Shown here piece after piece: positions 23,363-35,476 of a stretch of DNA of 64,000 nt. The notes under the pieces were generated by a model. The model searched no databases, was not told where the DNA came from, and was given only the letters and a program-made list of their open reading frames with translations. Source of the DNA: Hippasteria phrygiana. Lineage: Eukaryota; Echinodermata; Asteroidea; Valvatida; Goniasteridae. Location of the stretch: positions 1,674,001-1,738,000 of the forward strand of contig JAZGUH010000207.1 in assembly GCA_037893225.1 (NCBI GenBank), read 5' to 3'. Every line of letters starts with the position of its first letter. The first letter of the stretch is position 1. Position numbers and translations under genes: made by a program.

Positions 23363-24404
23363 AGAATAAGACATCGTAAAGGCATTTAAAGCATTTTTTT
23401 TTAAAAGATCATAGTAAATGTTGTAGCGCCCTCCTGTTTTCCGGTGGCGTCCGATAGTCTCGAGTAATTTAGATTAATTAATATATTCCTTGCCAACTGA
23501 TTGGCTGGTGGGGAGGGTGAGAAATGGTTGAGTCCAAAAAGGGGGGTTTCTGTGAAATTCTACATTATTAGTGCAAATGTTAAACCCAAGTTTAATATAA
23601 TTATGGAATTATAAAATTATATCGAATTTACACAGCTTTATGTCTAATGTGTTTTTTTGTTAATTTTACTAGTGTTTCTTATTCCTCATTTTTTTCCAAT
23701 ACAATGTAGGTGGTTTTTATGACAACAAAGTGAGCACAAAATGATAATTATGCAATGAATAAATTAATACTTACATAACCATTTATTCATCATCCAGACT
23801 TTGTCCAAATTTACACCATTGTAAAGTGCTACAAAAGAACTCCATTTTACATGTTTTATGCTTTGATGAGTTTTATTAAGGAATTTACAGAATGGTCAAG
23901 CTTGCGACAAAGAGGCCTAAATACATGTACGATAAGTTTTTCAACACGCTTCCATTCAAACATACGCCTACGGCGCAGAATCCTCATCGATTTCCGATAT
24001 TCAGATGACCATAACTCCAGTTATTTTCAACGTTACCAAAAAATCTTCACTTAATGCTCTTTAAGCTCTTCTTTTCTGGTACAAATAATTACTGTTTTTA
24101 TTAAAATTTATTTGTTGTCACATACCTAAATATAGGGGAAGAATGTTCATGTTTTCTGTGTTAGATAGGCTTGCGTGTTTACTGTGCATCGCGGTGATCG
24201 CCATCTTTATTTTTGGATTGCATTTTGTCGTCTTCATCATCGCTTTACCCCAAAAAATCCCTCAAAAACTAAAACCCTGCCCTTTTATCTACGGCATACC
24301 TGTTATTAGTTTGTAATGTCGCTAACTAGTTTAGCAATGCCAATAACCTAAATAAAAAGTGGATTTTTGTTCCCTTGACTAGGAACAGGGCCCCACACTA
24401 CAGG

Positions 24405-24500
24405 GTAACAGGTCAACTCGTACCTTGGCCAACTCGTACCTTCAACTCGACAACATCGTACCAACTCGTACCTTTGCCAACTCGTACCTTCGCCAACTGC
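24405..24500 (-). repeat. 19-bp minisatellite, reverse orientation, degenerate
   Basis: CCAACTCGTACCTTGG-type units, several interrupted, are the reverse complement of the arrays at 26073 and 27136. Together they form inverted minisatellite blocks around the MITE at 24639-25947. Confidence 0.75.
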
Positions 24501-24638
24501 GGTGCCGTAGATAAACTCAGGCTCTTAGCATTGAGCACGCGTTTGCCGTTTGAACTTGATTTGATACTGGTGATGCGCGCATTTATTGCCTAAGCTTAGC
24601 ATGGCGCACCATTGTTTTGTCAAAGTCGTGAATAGGAT

Positions 24639-25947
24639 TTAAAGGCCGTGTACATGATTAGTCACTGTTGCAATTTTCAAAAATGGGCAGATTTGGGGGT
24701 TAGTATGTTATAGGAAATATCGTTCCACTCACCTGTTCAAAGTTTTGCGTTGTTGGATGGCGAAAAAACCGAGAGAAACACGGCGCTCGTTTTCAACCGT
24801 CGGGCTGGAAATCATTGGAAGACGATATAAATTTCCACTTTTCTTGACAACGACAGCACACCTCGTGCCTAGCCCTACAAATAGGGCTGTAAATGGTTCC
24901 TTTTTTAACTTCTGGCTTTTTACTGTCACCATTACAGCCCTACTGCAACGGCACCCCTACACGCTGAGTTTTACAACTGGTCGACTTTGATTTCAAATAT
25001 CTCCCCAAATTCTTATCGCTGAACACTTATCATTGTATTCCTGAGATGTTGGCAATTTCTACCATATATAACAATGCTTACTAAATGCTGAATTGTCCGG
25101 CTGTGAGGTCTTCAAAAATGACAAATGCTCCAAAACCATCCAAAACGTCTTTACATGGAGGACGCCATCTTGTATTCATCGCTAGGATCGAGAGAAGTCG
25201 GGGCACCCGGCGGTTGTAGAAAATGGTCTGTCATGAATTATGCACGAGTACATGTAAGTACGACGCGCGGTTGTTTCGTGAGAAGTCAATTATGCAAAAA
25301 ACGTCCGCGGATTCGTGTGTGCATACATCTGCGCGACGCCTCATGCATAATTCATAACAAGACCAGTTTCTGCAGCCGCCGAGTATGGTGCCCCGACTTC
25401 TCACAAAACAACCGCGCGTCGTACATGACATGCTTTCATGCATCATTCATGACAGACCATTTTCTACAACCGCCGGGTGCCCCGACTTCTCTCGATCCTA
25501 GCGATGAATACAAGATGGCGTCCTCCATGTAAAGACGTTTTGGATGGTTTTGGAGCATTTGTCATTTTTGAAGACCTCACAGCCGGACAATTCAGCATTT
25601 AGTAAGCATTGTTATATATGGTAGAAATTGATGACATCTCAGGAATAGAATGATGTATTAAGTGTTCAGCGATAAGAATTTGGGGAGATATTTGAAATCA
25701 AAGTCGACCAGTTGTGAAACTCGGCGTGTAGGGGTGCCGTTGCAGTAGGGCTGTAATGGTGACAGTAAAAAGCCAGAAGTTAAAAAAGGAACCATTTACA
25801 GCCCTATTTGGTGTAGGGCTAACCTCGTGCCATAATTTCACAGGATGATTGAGACTACTAGTACTAACTTACAGTCTAGTAAGGTATTTCATAATAAGTC
25901 AGTAAAAAACAAATTGGAGAATTACCAATCGTGTACACTACCTTTAA
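24639..25947. mobile_element. MITE with TTAAAGG ends, copy A, interrupted
   Basis: The left end TTAAAGGCCGTGTACATGAT and the complement of the right end (AATCGTGTACACTACCTTTAA) are inverted repeats bounded by TTAA. The sequence is about 85-90% alike to copy B at 60634-61379 by eye, apart from different insertions in each. Copy A is split by the fold-back element 24870-25821. Confidence 0.75.
24870..25821. mobile_element. 952-bp fold-back element with 10-bp target duplication
   Basis: Two arms of about 400-450 bp are near-perfect inverted repeats starting TAGCCCTACAAATAGGGCTG. The flank ACCTCGTGCC occurs on both sides (24860-24869, 25822-25831). Copy B of the host MITE holds the unoccupied site (ACCTGGTGCCATAATTTCAC at 61256), which proves the insertion. 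Open frames seen on both strands are mirror images produced by the arms. Confidence 0.88.
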
Positions 25948-26072
25948 TTTACTATGATCTCGCCGTACTTCCAATCGAATATTATTATTTTTTTAAATGA
26001 GGTAATTTTGGCATGAATTTTAATGCACACGGCACCGCGCGAAACCTGTCGCGCGGTACGAGTTATTAGAGG

Positions 26073-26226
26073 TACGAGTTGGCCAAGGTACTACGACTTG
26101 GCCAAGGTACTACGAGTTGGCCAAGGTACTACGAGTTGGCCAAGGTACTACGAGTTGGCCAAGGTACTACGAGTTGGCCAAGGTACTACGAGTTGGCCAA
26201 GGTACTACGAGTTGGCCAAGGTATAG
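26073..26226 (+). repeat. 19-bp minisatellite, about 8 copies
   Basis: Unit TACGAGTTGGCCAAGGTAC repeats about eight times with almost no variation. The unit length is not divisible by three and contains no stop in any forward frame, so all three frames are open and give the same 19-residue repeat. This is not evidence for a protein. Confidence 0.92.
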
Positions 26227-27135
26227 TCGGACTCCCTATTATCGCGGCAACTCTTATCGCGGCATCGGAAATTCCTTTTTTTTCCAGTGCCAAAACTCTT
26301 TCGACTGGCAATTTGATATCCAATTCATCAAGCATTAAGGACTTTCTGCTGATTTGTGTAAAAAAATGACGATTAAAAAATGTTATGTCGGGACTTTTAA
26401 CGATTTTTAATAAATATTCACGTTTTCCAAAACTTGTACATTTTGCCTCACCGTGTCTGCTAAAAGGTACCGTCTATATTTTAACATGAATCTTTAATAG
26501 TGCTCTGTCCATAGAAGTTCCATTGTCTGGTTCCCCATTCTACAGCTGCAAATGCAAAATGACGCCGAAGGACGATATTTCCACCGCGAAATCGTAGAAA
26601 CATTTACGGGATCAAAATAAGGACAGTGCGGTAAAACAAATAAAACGACGCACCGTGTAAAGTGAATAGCGCCCCCAATCGTCAATCAGTAGACTTGTCT
26701 CAGTGAATTTTGTCGCCTTCGAGGGGGGACAGGGTGTTAAGAAATCATCTTGCAGGGCCTAATCGTCTTTAATCAACTTGAACTTTACACTTACAGGGAA
26801 AATATCAGACTTTATTCAGGGGATGTTTTGGTCAAACATTAACCATGAATAAAAAAGTTGAAATCATTGTAAAAAAACACTTCCCACATACCGCGATAAT
26901 ACAGAGTCTGTACTCCGCCGAGCAATGACGAGCAATGACGAGCATGTCTATTTTCACAGGCATCGCATGGGAATAAACCAAACCACCGTCGGACTTTTTA
27001 TGTCAGTTTAAAAAAAGCAAGAGTTAAATACAACACAAAAGACAGGACAATTCGGGAAGGTTAGTGAGCAATCTCTATTCCGATCGGGAAACGTGATGTC
27101 ACCCTGATAAGTACCGCGGTAATACAGCGTCCCAT

Positions 27136-27478
27136 CCTACTACGAGTTGGCCATCCTACTACGAGTTGGCCATCCTACTACGAGTTGGCCAAGGTACTAC
27201 GAGTTGGCCAAGGTACTACGAGTTGGCCAAGGTACTACGAGTTGGCCAAGGTACTACGACGAGTTGGCCAAGGTACTACGACGAGTTGGCCAAGGTACTA
27301 CGACGAGTTGGCCAAGGTACTACGACGAGTTGGCCAAGGTACTACGACGAGTTGGCCAAGGTACTACGACGAGTTGGCCAAGGTACTACGAGTTGGCCAA
27401 GGTACTACGAGTTGGCCACTACGAGTTGGCCAGGGTACGAGTTGTCCAAGGTACGAGTTGTCCAAGGTACGAGTTGAC
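27136..27478 (+). repeat. 19/22-bp minisatellite, about 16 copies
   Basis: The array starts with units ending GGCCATCC, continues with the 19-bp unit GAGTTGGCCAAGGTACTAC, then with 22-bp units that add GAC, and ends with degenerate GAGTTGTCCAAGGTAC units. The internal order suggests stepwise local amplification of variants. Confidence 0.92.
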
Positions 27479-27531
27479 TCGAAAGCCACTAACGTTACAG
27501 TAATCGCCAGGTTTAGTGCGTACGCCGACGC

Positions 27532-28404
27532 TACTCCTAGAACTATGAGTATGAGGTTCCGACATGAACCTCATAGGAAGACGCCGATTTTTCCCATAGG
27601 CTAGTACAGCAAGAATAAGAACGTCATTCCCATGCAACACGTTTCTACATTTTTCGCCGTGAATTACTTCATGGCTGCCCCCCAAAAAAATAATATGCCG
27701 CATTTACATCCTCACCTTGGTTGCGCCAAGTCAATTTTCGCCTGAAACGGGTCCAATTTGCGGGAAAAAAAGAAGAAAAAATGCAGTCGTTCCGAAGCGA
27801 TCACACACGCACACCATCGATTAAGCCGCACACACGAAGCTCCTGTTTTGCGGGGGGCCGTGGGTCGGTCAAGTCATGATTATTCATCGAAAATTCGAAG
27901 CGCGGTACGGCAGGCAACTGCCGCGTGTCCGTTATATACCGTCTGCATGCATGGCCTGTCGTCGCAGACGGTATATAACGGACACGCGGCAGTTGCCTGC
28001 CGTACGCGTACCGCGCTTCGAATTTTCGATGAATAATCATGACTTGACCGACCCACGGCCCCCCCGCACATTACCCGGCTGGATGCATGCTGGGATATCT
28101 TACAGGAGCTTCGTGTGTGCGGCTTAATCGATGGTGTGCGTGTGTGATCGCTTCGGAACGACTGCATTTTTTCTTCTTTTTGTCCCGCAAATTGGACCCG
28201 TTTCAGGCGAAAATTGACTTGGCGCAACCAAGGTGAGGATGTAAATGCGGCATATTATTTTTTTGGGGGGCAGCCATGAAGTAATTCACGGCGAAAAATG
28301 TAGAAACGTGTTGCATGGGAATGACGTTCTTATTTCTTGCTGTACTAGCCTATGGGAAAAATCGGCGTCTTCCTGTGAGGTTCATGTCGGAACCTCAGAG
28401 TTGA
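27532..28404. mobile_element. Fold-back element, arms about 400 bp
   Basis: The left arm (from GAGGTTCCGACATGAACCTC) and right arm are inverted and nearly identical down to a centre near 27955 (CCGTCTGCATG, GTCGCAGACGG). Direct repeats GTACGCCGACGC flank it at 27520-27531 and 28405-28416, a plausible target duplication. No coding capacity. Confidence 0.8.
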
Positions 28405-28463
28405 GTACGCCGACGCGACGTCGACGATTTATCTAAACGGTAGGCCTAAGTTAGTCCCCCCCT

Positions 28464-28471
28464 CTATTCTC
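28464..28471. repeat. Target-site duplication, left copy
   Basis: CTATTCTC here and at 42801-42808 flank the large element. If the terminal T of the right end is counted as host sequence the duplication is 9 bp (TCTATTCTC). Confidence 0.88.
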
Positions 28472-28858
28472 ACCTGGCGGAAGCTAGCCCGAGATTCAGC
28501 ACGCGATTCAGCCTGCGATTCAGCCCGCGATTCAGCCCGCGATTCGCAATAGGGCCCGCGATTCGCCCGATCAGAGCAGCCGCATATAGAAAACTAGAAT
28601 CCATCCGACAAAAGGAGTTTTTTTTTTTTATGAAATCACTGGATTCAGGCAACGAATTTTCGAAAAATATCAAGAAATTACAAACCAATTTTGCTTGAAT
28701 TTTCAGAATAGGTATAGGCAAAGCTGTACATATTATACTGAACGCTATTTTATGTGTATTTTTTATGAAATAATTTGTCAATTCGCGAGGGCCCATTTCA
28801 AAAGCTTCTCTACATCAATTCCTTTCGGCTCAGCACAATAGCTTCTGTTTAAAAGAAA
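28472..28858. repeat. Left unique terminal inverted repeat with subterminal 12-mers
   Basis: It pairs with 42415-42800. Just inside the tip the 12-mer GCCCGCGATTCA and variants (GAGATTCAGCAC, GCGATTCAGCCT) repeat about six times between 28487 and 28568. Clustered subterminal repeats are typical transposase-binding sites. The rest is AT-rich. Confidence 0.85.
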
Positions 28859-31800
28859 GTGTACCGCACATGTTTTGGAAAATTCACATTTTTCTTTCAT
28901 ATTCATAATTCCCACCTTCCTGGGCACACTTAATTTCAGCAAGGGCCTATTCCAAGAATGGCTTCTGCTCCAAATAGCCGCTTAAAGGCGGACCATTTTT
29001 CAGAACATTTGAAAATGCGTTATTAAGAGTTTCGGGTGGAATGCCGTCTTTGAGAAAAAGTGTACCGCACATGTTTTGGAAAATTCATATTTTTCTTTCA
29101 TATTCATAATTCCCACCTTCCTGGGCACACTTAATTTCAGCAAGGGCCTATTCCAAGAATGGCTTCTGCTTCAATTGGCCGCTTAAAGACGGACCATTTT
29201 CCAGAATATTTGAAAATGCGGTATTTGGAGTTCGGGTGAAATGCCGTCTTTGAAAGAAAGTGTACCGCACACGTTTTGGAAAATTCATATTTTTCTTTCA
29301 TATTCCTAATTCTCACCTTCCTGGGCACACTTAATTTCAGCAAGGGCCTATTCCAAGAATGGCTTCTGCTCCAATTAGCCGCTTAAAGACGGACCATTTT
29401 TAAGAACATTTGAAAATGCGTTATTAAGAGTTTCGGGTGGAATGCCGTCTTTGAGAGAAAGTGTACCGCACATGTTTTGGAAAATTCACATTTTTCTTTC
29501 ATATTCATAATTCCCACCTTCCTGGGCACACTTAATTTCAGCAAGGGCCTATTCCAAGAATGGCTTCTGCTCCAATTGGCCGCTTAAAGACGGACCATTT
29601 TCCAGAATATTTGAAAATGCGGTATTTGGAGTTCGGGTGGAATGCCGTCTTTGAAAGAAAGTGTACCGCACACGTTTTGGAAAATTCATATTTTTCTTTC
29701 ATATTCCTAATTCCCACCTTCCTGGGCACACTTAATTTCAGCAAGGGCCTATTCCAAGAATGGCTTCTGCTCCAATTAGCCGCTTGAAGACGGACCATTT
29801 TCCCAGAATATTTGAAAATGCGGTATTTGGAGTTCGGGTGAAATGCCGTCTTTGAAAGAAAGTGTACCGCACATGTTTTGGAATATTCATATTTTTCTTT
29901 CATATTCATAATTCCCACCTTCCTGGGCACACTTAATTTCAGCAAGGGCCTATTCCAAGAATGGCTTCTGCTCCAATTAGCCGCTTAAAGACGGACCATT
30001 TTTAAGAAAATTTGGAAATGCGGTATTGTAGTTCGGGTGGAATGCCGTCTTTGAGAGAAAGTGTACCGCACATGTTTTGGAAAATTCATATTTTTCTTTC
30101 ATATTCATAATTCCCACCTTCCTGGGCACACTTAATTTCAGCAAGGGCCTATTCCAAGAATGGCTTCTGCTCCAATTAGCCGCTTAAAGGCGGACCATTT
30201 TTCAGAACATTTGAAAATGCGTTATTAAGAGTTTCGGGTGGAATGCCGTCTTTGAGAGAAAGTGTACCGCACATGTTTTGGAATATTCATATTTTTCTTT
30301 CATATTCATAATTCCCACCTTCCTGGGCACACTTAATTTCAGCAAGGGCCTATTCCAAGAATGGCTTCTGCTCCAATTAGCCGCTTAAAGACGGACAATT
30401 TTTAAGAACATTTGGAAATGCGGTATTTGGAATACCGTCTTTGAGAGAAAGTGTACCGCACATGTTTTGGAATATTCATATTTTTCTTTCATATTCATAA
30501 TTCCCACCTTCCTGGGCACACTTAATTTCAGCAAGGGCCTATTCCAAGAATGGCTTCTGCTCCAAATAGCCGCTTAAAGGCGGACCATTTTTCAGAACAT
30601 TTGAAAATGCGTTATTAAGAGTTTCGGGTGGAATGCCGTCTTTGAGAAAAAGTGTACCGCACATGTTTTGGAAAATTCATATTTTTCTTTCATATTCATA
30701 ATTCCCACCTTCCTGGGCACACTTAATTTCAGCAAGGGCCTATTCCAAGAATGGCTTCTGCTCCAATTAGCCGCTTAAAGACGGACAATTTTTAAGAGAA
30801 TTTGGAAATGCGGTATTTGGAATACCGTCTTTGAGAGAAAGTGTACCGCACATGTTTTGGAATATTCATATTTTTCTTTCATATTCATAATTCCCACCTT
30901 CCTGGGCACACTTAATTTCAGCAAGGGCCTATTCCAAGAATGGCTTCTGCTCCAAATAGCCGCTTAAAGACGGACCATTTTAAAGAAAATTTGAAAATGC
31001 GGTATTTGGAGTTTCGGGTGGAATGCCGTCTTTGAGAGAAAGTGTACCGCACATGTTTTGGAAAATTCACATTTTTCTTTCATATTCATAATTCCCACCT
31101 TCCTGGGCACACTTAATTTCAGCAAGGGCCTATTCCAAGAATGGCTTCTGCTCCAATTGGCCGCTTAAAGACGGACCATTTTCCAGAATATTTGAAAATG
31201 CGGTATTTGGAGTTCGGGTGAAGTGCCGTCTTTGAAAGAAAGTGTACCGCACACGTTTTGGAAAATTCATATTTTTCTTTCATATTCATAATTCTCACCT
31301 TCCTGGGCACACTTAATTTCAGCAAGGGCCTATTCCAAGAATGGCTTCTGCTCCAATTAGCCGCTTAAAGACGGACCATTTTCCCAGAATATTTGAAAAT
31401 GCGGTATTTGGAGTTCGGGTGAAATGCCGTCTTTGAAAGAAAGTGTACCGCACATGTTTTGGAATATTCATATTTTTCTTTCATATTCATAATTCCCACC
31501 TTCCTGGGCACACTTAATTTCAGCAAGGGCCTATTCCAAGAATGGCTTCTGCTCCAATTAGCCGCTTAAAGACGGACCATTTTTAAGAACATTTGAAAAT
31601 GCGTTATTAAGAGTTTCGGGTGGAATGCCGTCTTTGAGAGAAAGTGTACCGCACATGTTTTGGAAAATTCACATTTTTCTTTCATATTCATAATTCCCAC
31701 CTTCCTGGGCACACTTAATTTCAGCAAGGGCCTATTCCAAGAATGGCTTCTGCTCCAATTGGCCGCTTAAAGACGGACCATTTTCCAGAATATTTGAAAA

Positions 31801-33376
31801 TGCGGTATTTGGAGTTCGGGTGGAATGCCGTCTTTGAAAGAAAGTGTACCGCACACGTTTTGGAAAATTCATATTTTTCTTTCATATTCCTAATTCCCAC
31901 CTTCCTGGGCACACTTAATTTCAGCAAGGGCCTATTCCAAGAATGGCTTCTGCTCCAATTAGCCGCTTGAAGACGGACCATTTTCCCAGAATATTTGAAA
32001 ATGCGGTATTTGGAGTTCGGGTGAAATGCCGTCTTTGAAAGAAAGTGTACCGCACATGTTTTGGAATATTCATATTTTTCTTTCATATTCATAATTCCCA
32101 CCTTCCTGGGCACACTTAATTTCAGCAAGGGCCTATTCCAAGAATGGCTTCTGCTCCAATTAGCCGCTTAAAGACGGACCATTTTTAAGAAAATTTGGAA
32201 ATGCGGTATTGTAGTTCGGGTGGAATGCCGTCTTTGAGAGAAAGTGTACCGCACATGTTTTGGAAAATTCATATTTTTCTTTCATATTCATAATTCCCAC
32301 CTTCCTGGGCACACTTAATTTCAGCAAGGGCCTATTCCAAGAATGGCTTCTGCTCCAATTAGCCGCTTAAAGACGGACAATTTTTAAGAACATTTGGAAA
32401 TGCGGTATTTGGAATACCGTCTTTGAGAGAAAGTGTACCGCACATGTTTTGGAATATTCATATTTTTCTTTCATATTCATAATTCCCACCTTCCTGGGCA
32501 CACTTAATTTCAGCAAGGGCCTATTCCAAGAATGGCTTCTGCTCCAAATAGCCGCTTAAAGGCGGACCATTTTTCAGAACATTTGAAAATGCGTTATTAA
32601 GAGTTTCGGGTGGAATGCCGTCTTTGAGAAAAAGTGTACCGCACATGTTTTGGAAAATTCACATTTTTCTTTCATATTCATAATTCCCACCTTCCTGGGC
32701 ACACTTAATTTCAGCAAGGGCCTATTCCAAGAATGGCTTCTGCTCCAATTAGCCGCTTAAAGACGGACAATTTTTAAGAGAATTTGGAAATGCGGTATTT
32801 GGAATACCGTCTTTGAGAGAAAGTGTACCGCACATGTTTTGGAATATTCATATTTTTCTTTCATATTCATAATTCCCACCTTCCTGGGCACACTTAATTT
32901 CAGCAAGGGCCTATTCCAAGAATGGCTTCTGCTCCAAATAGCCGCTTAAAGACGGACCATTTTAAAGAAAATTTGAAAATGCGGTATTTGGAGTTTCGGG
33001 TGGAATGCCGTCTTTGAGAGAAAGTGTACCGCACATGTTTTGGAAAATTCACATTTTTCTTTCATATTCATAATTCCCACCTTCCTGGGCACACTTAATT
33101 TCAGCAAGGGCCTATTCCAAGAATGGCTTCTGCTCCAATTGGCCGCTTAAAGACGGACCATTTTCCAGAATATTTGAAAATGCGGTATTTGGAGTTCGGG
33201 TGAAGTGCCGTCTTTGAAAGAAAGTGTACCGCACACGTTTTGGAAAATTCATATTTTTCTTTCATATTCATAATTCTCACCTTCCTGGGCACACTTAATT
33301 TCAGCAAGGGCCTATTCCAAGAATGGCTTCTGCTCCAATTGGCCGCTTAAAGACGGACCATTTTCCAGAATATTTG
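28859..33376 (-). repeat. Left array, about 23 copies of a ~200-bp unit
   Basis: Counting the marker GTGTACCGCAC gives 23 copies at a spacing of 199-201 bp, or 189-191 bp for a short variant that lacks the TTCGGGTGG segment. Two long blocks, from 29461 and from 31643, are near copies of each other (offset 2182 bp, then 1982 bp after one unit is missing), so a higher-order duplication is present. Each unit carries a 68-codon open frame on the minus strand. It is a by-product of repetition, starts with TTG and matches nothing I know. Confidence 0.93.
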
Positions 33377-33412
33377 AATCTGTGACTGAATACACTGAAA
33401 GGTGTTATAGAA

Positions 33413-35476
33413 TTGTTACTGGTATTAAAGGCAAGGGAGAACGATTTGAAAAAAACACACGTTCATTCCTGTGTCAGTCACTTCGTGAAAAACAGTGCCA
33501 AAATGTGCAGGAAGTATTATCATTCCAACTTTCGTGATGCAATGTATTGGATTGGTCTTCTCGTACAAGCAAGCACCCTTGACGAAATCGATGAAATCAT
33601 ACTGTCTATGACAATAATAACATGTTCGGAGTTTGCAACGGATCTTGTAAAATCAAACTTTGAGAAACTAAAATCTAAAATTGAACAGCAGAATTCCACC
33701 CAAAATGATTACTTGGAAGAGAATGTATCTGAACACGCCGATGGAGAGGGAGACCCTTCCACATCAGACTTCCACAACTTGGCTGAGAGCGAAACAAGCA
33801 GCCTTGATATTTCGGAGGACGAATATATTCAAAAAGGATACAACTCACCATTTAAGGCTCATTTTCAAGGGATTATCGAGCTAGGAAAAAGGGAAATTGA
33901 CAAATATGGCAAGGGTACAAACACTGCAGTACAGCATCTCAAAAATCCCTACTTAGGGAAAGAATTTCTGAATTATCTTTTGCAATTTCCACTCTCAAAC
34001 ATAGCTAGCTGGTCAGCACTTTTACTACATGATCATGGAAGGCACGGAACATCGCAGATTTATGAAAACTATTCAAAGATGTACAGGGTTCTAGAAAATT
34101 CAAAATTTCAGAATATATCAAGGGACAATCGGACACAAGGGATAGTTGAAAAATCCATGCAAGAGACGAAAAGAGCGAAATTGATGTACAATAGGGTTGG
34201 AAAATTGATTGATTTCGTTCTCATTTACGAAAGAGACATGCTCCCCCTACAAAGGGAATTCGTTGAAGCATTCTGCACCTCTAAACGGACCATCCGTAAA
34301 CGATCTTTGAAACTGTCTACTGAGAAATGGTCCAAACGTCCAAAAACAAGCACACCAACAAATAAAGGTGTCTACCTTACTCCCCCAACTCAGGAATTGC
34401 GGTTTAAAGACGGGTCAAACAAAAAAAGGGGAAAGCAAGAACAACCAAAACCGGAAAGCGCAAACGCCTTTCTTCACAAAGTGAAAAAGAACCACTCGTC
34501 TAAACACAAGAAAACCGCAGTCGTGGACACGACAAATCAGTCAACATCGTCTTTACTCAGGGGGATTTCAAACAATCAAGTATCTTGTTGGTGGATTTCA
34601 ACCATCCAAGCTGTTCGACCATTCATTGATGCAACAAAAATCAATGTTGCTAAGTTTCAAGGAAGCGAAGTATTTCTTTGGCGAAACCTATTGAAGCTTT
34701 TTGAATCATTAAACAATGGAAATACATCGGCTGTTCCATTCCACGAAGTGAAGCCATTGGTAGAAGAGAGTGCATTGCAAATGGGAATTAATTCCAAACA
34801 CCAGCAAGATGCTGCCGAATTTTATTCGCAACTGATTGTACCTTTTTGGGGGGAGTCTTGTCTCACCAACGAAATAGAAATTATAAAATCAGTGATGTGC
34901 CTACGTTGTGACGAAAGCGAACCAACAGAAAATTCAAGTTCGGGAGTGTTGCCGGTTCCTCTGAATAAATCGACTTTAGATAAATGCATTCAACAGGTTT
35001 TTGAAGATGAAATGATTTCGGACGTAAACTGTGATTTTTGCCGCGAGACATTGTGTAAAAAGATCATGACAACGCGCATCGTAAATTGTCCGTCTGTGTT
35101 AGTCGTGCAACTACTACGGACCCGTGTCGTTGAAAACAAACTTGAAAAAATTACTACAGAAGTTCTCCCCAGTGTAGAAATAGATTTACGCCGATTCTGT
35201 TTGAACAAAACACCCGCCGTTTACCGCCTGAGATCTGTAATAACGCACGAGGGTCAATCCCTACAAAGCGGACATTATAAAGCCTTTGTTAGGGAAAATT
35301 TGTACGGTACTGGTTCAGTCACGAAATTCGACGACTCACGGGTAGACCGCATAGGCACGTTTGCTTTTACCACCCAGATATCGGAATCTGGTTACATATA
35401 CTTTTTTGAAAGAACAGATGTTCACAGGAAAGACAAAGACTGCACGGGCTCATGCACTTCAGATGACAATTTCGTG
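33413..35476 (+). CDS. Exon A: transposase-like tail plus C19 (USP) domain
   Basis: An in-frame stop at 33383 precedes this exon, only 7 bases inside the array edge. The first in-frame ATG is at residue 31, inside what looks like a conserved helix, so 33413 (TTG) is only the limit of what can be assigned. Cys box GISNNQVSCWWISTIQAV, the QQDAAEF box and His box THEGQSLQSGHY follow USP order and spacing, but the fingers are short. The zinc ribbon is intact. USPs remove ubiquitin from proteins. Here the target could be the transposase itself or a host factor limiting it. Confidence 0.85.

Larger units (their letters stand above)
18313..24404. other. Gene-poor stretch
   Basis: I see no supportable gene. 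Items present are a hAT-like MITE (20146-20240), related AATATTCG-rich fragments at 20079-20148 and 20636-20690, a degenerate tRNA-Leu-like sequence (23292-23362) and A-rich repeats near 23160-23210. An open segment at 21470-21569 ending at a donor-like CAG|GTAATT was considered but not called. Confidence 0.45.

Noticed and set aside
25125..25532. 135-codon frame and its minus-strand partners
   Set aside because: They lie in the mirrored arms of the fold-back element and are reflections of each other.
26226..27115. MITE with TATTATCGCGG-type ends (26240, 26890, 27110)
   Set aside because: Three similar short phrases exist, but no consistent pair with flanking duplication could be fixed.
26023..27604. 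Repeat proteins rich in LAKVLRVGQGTTSWPRYYE
   Set aside because: The 19-bp unit has no stop in any forward frame, so all three frames show the same peptide. This is a by-product of the minisatellite.
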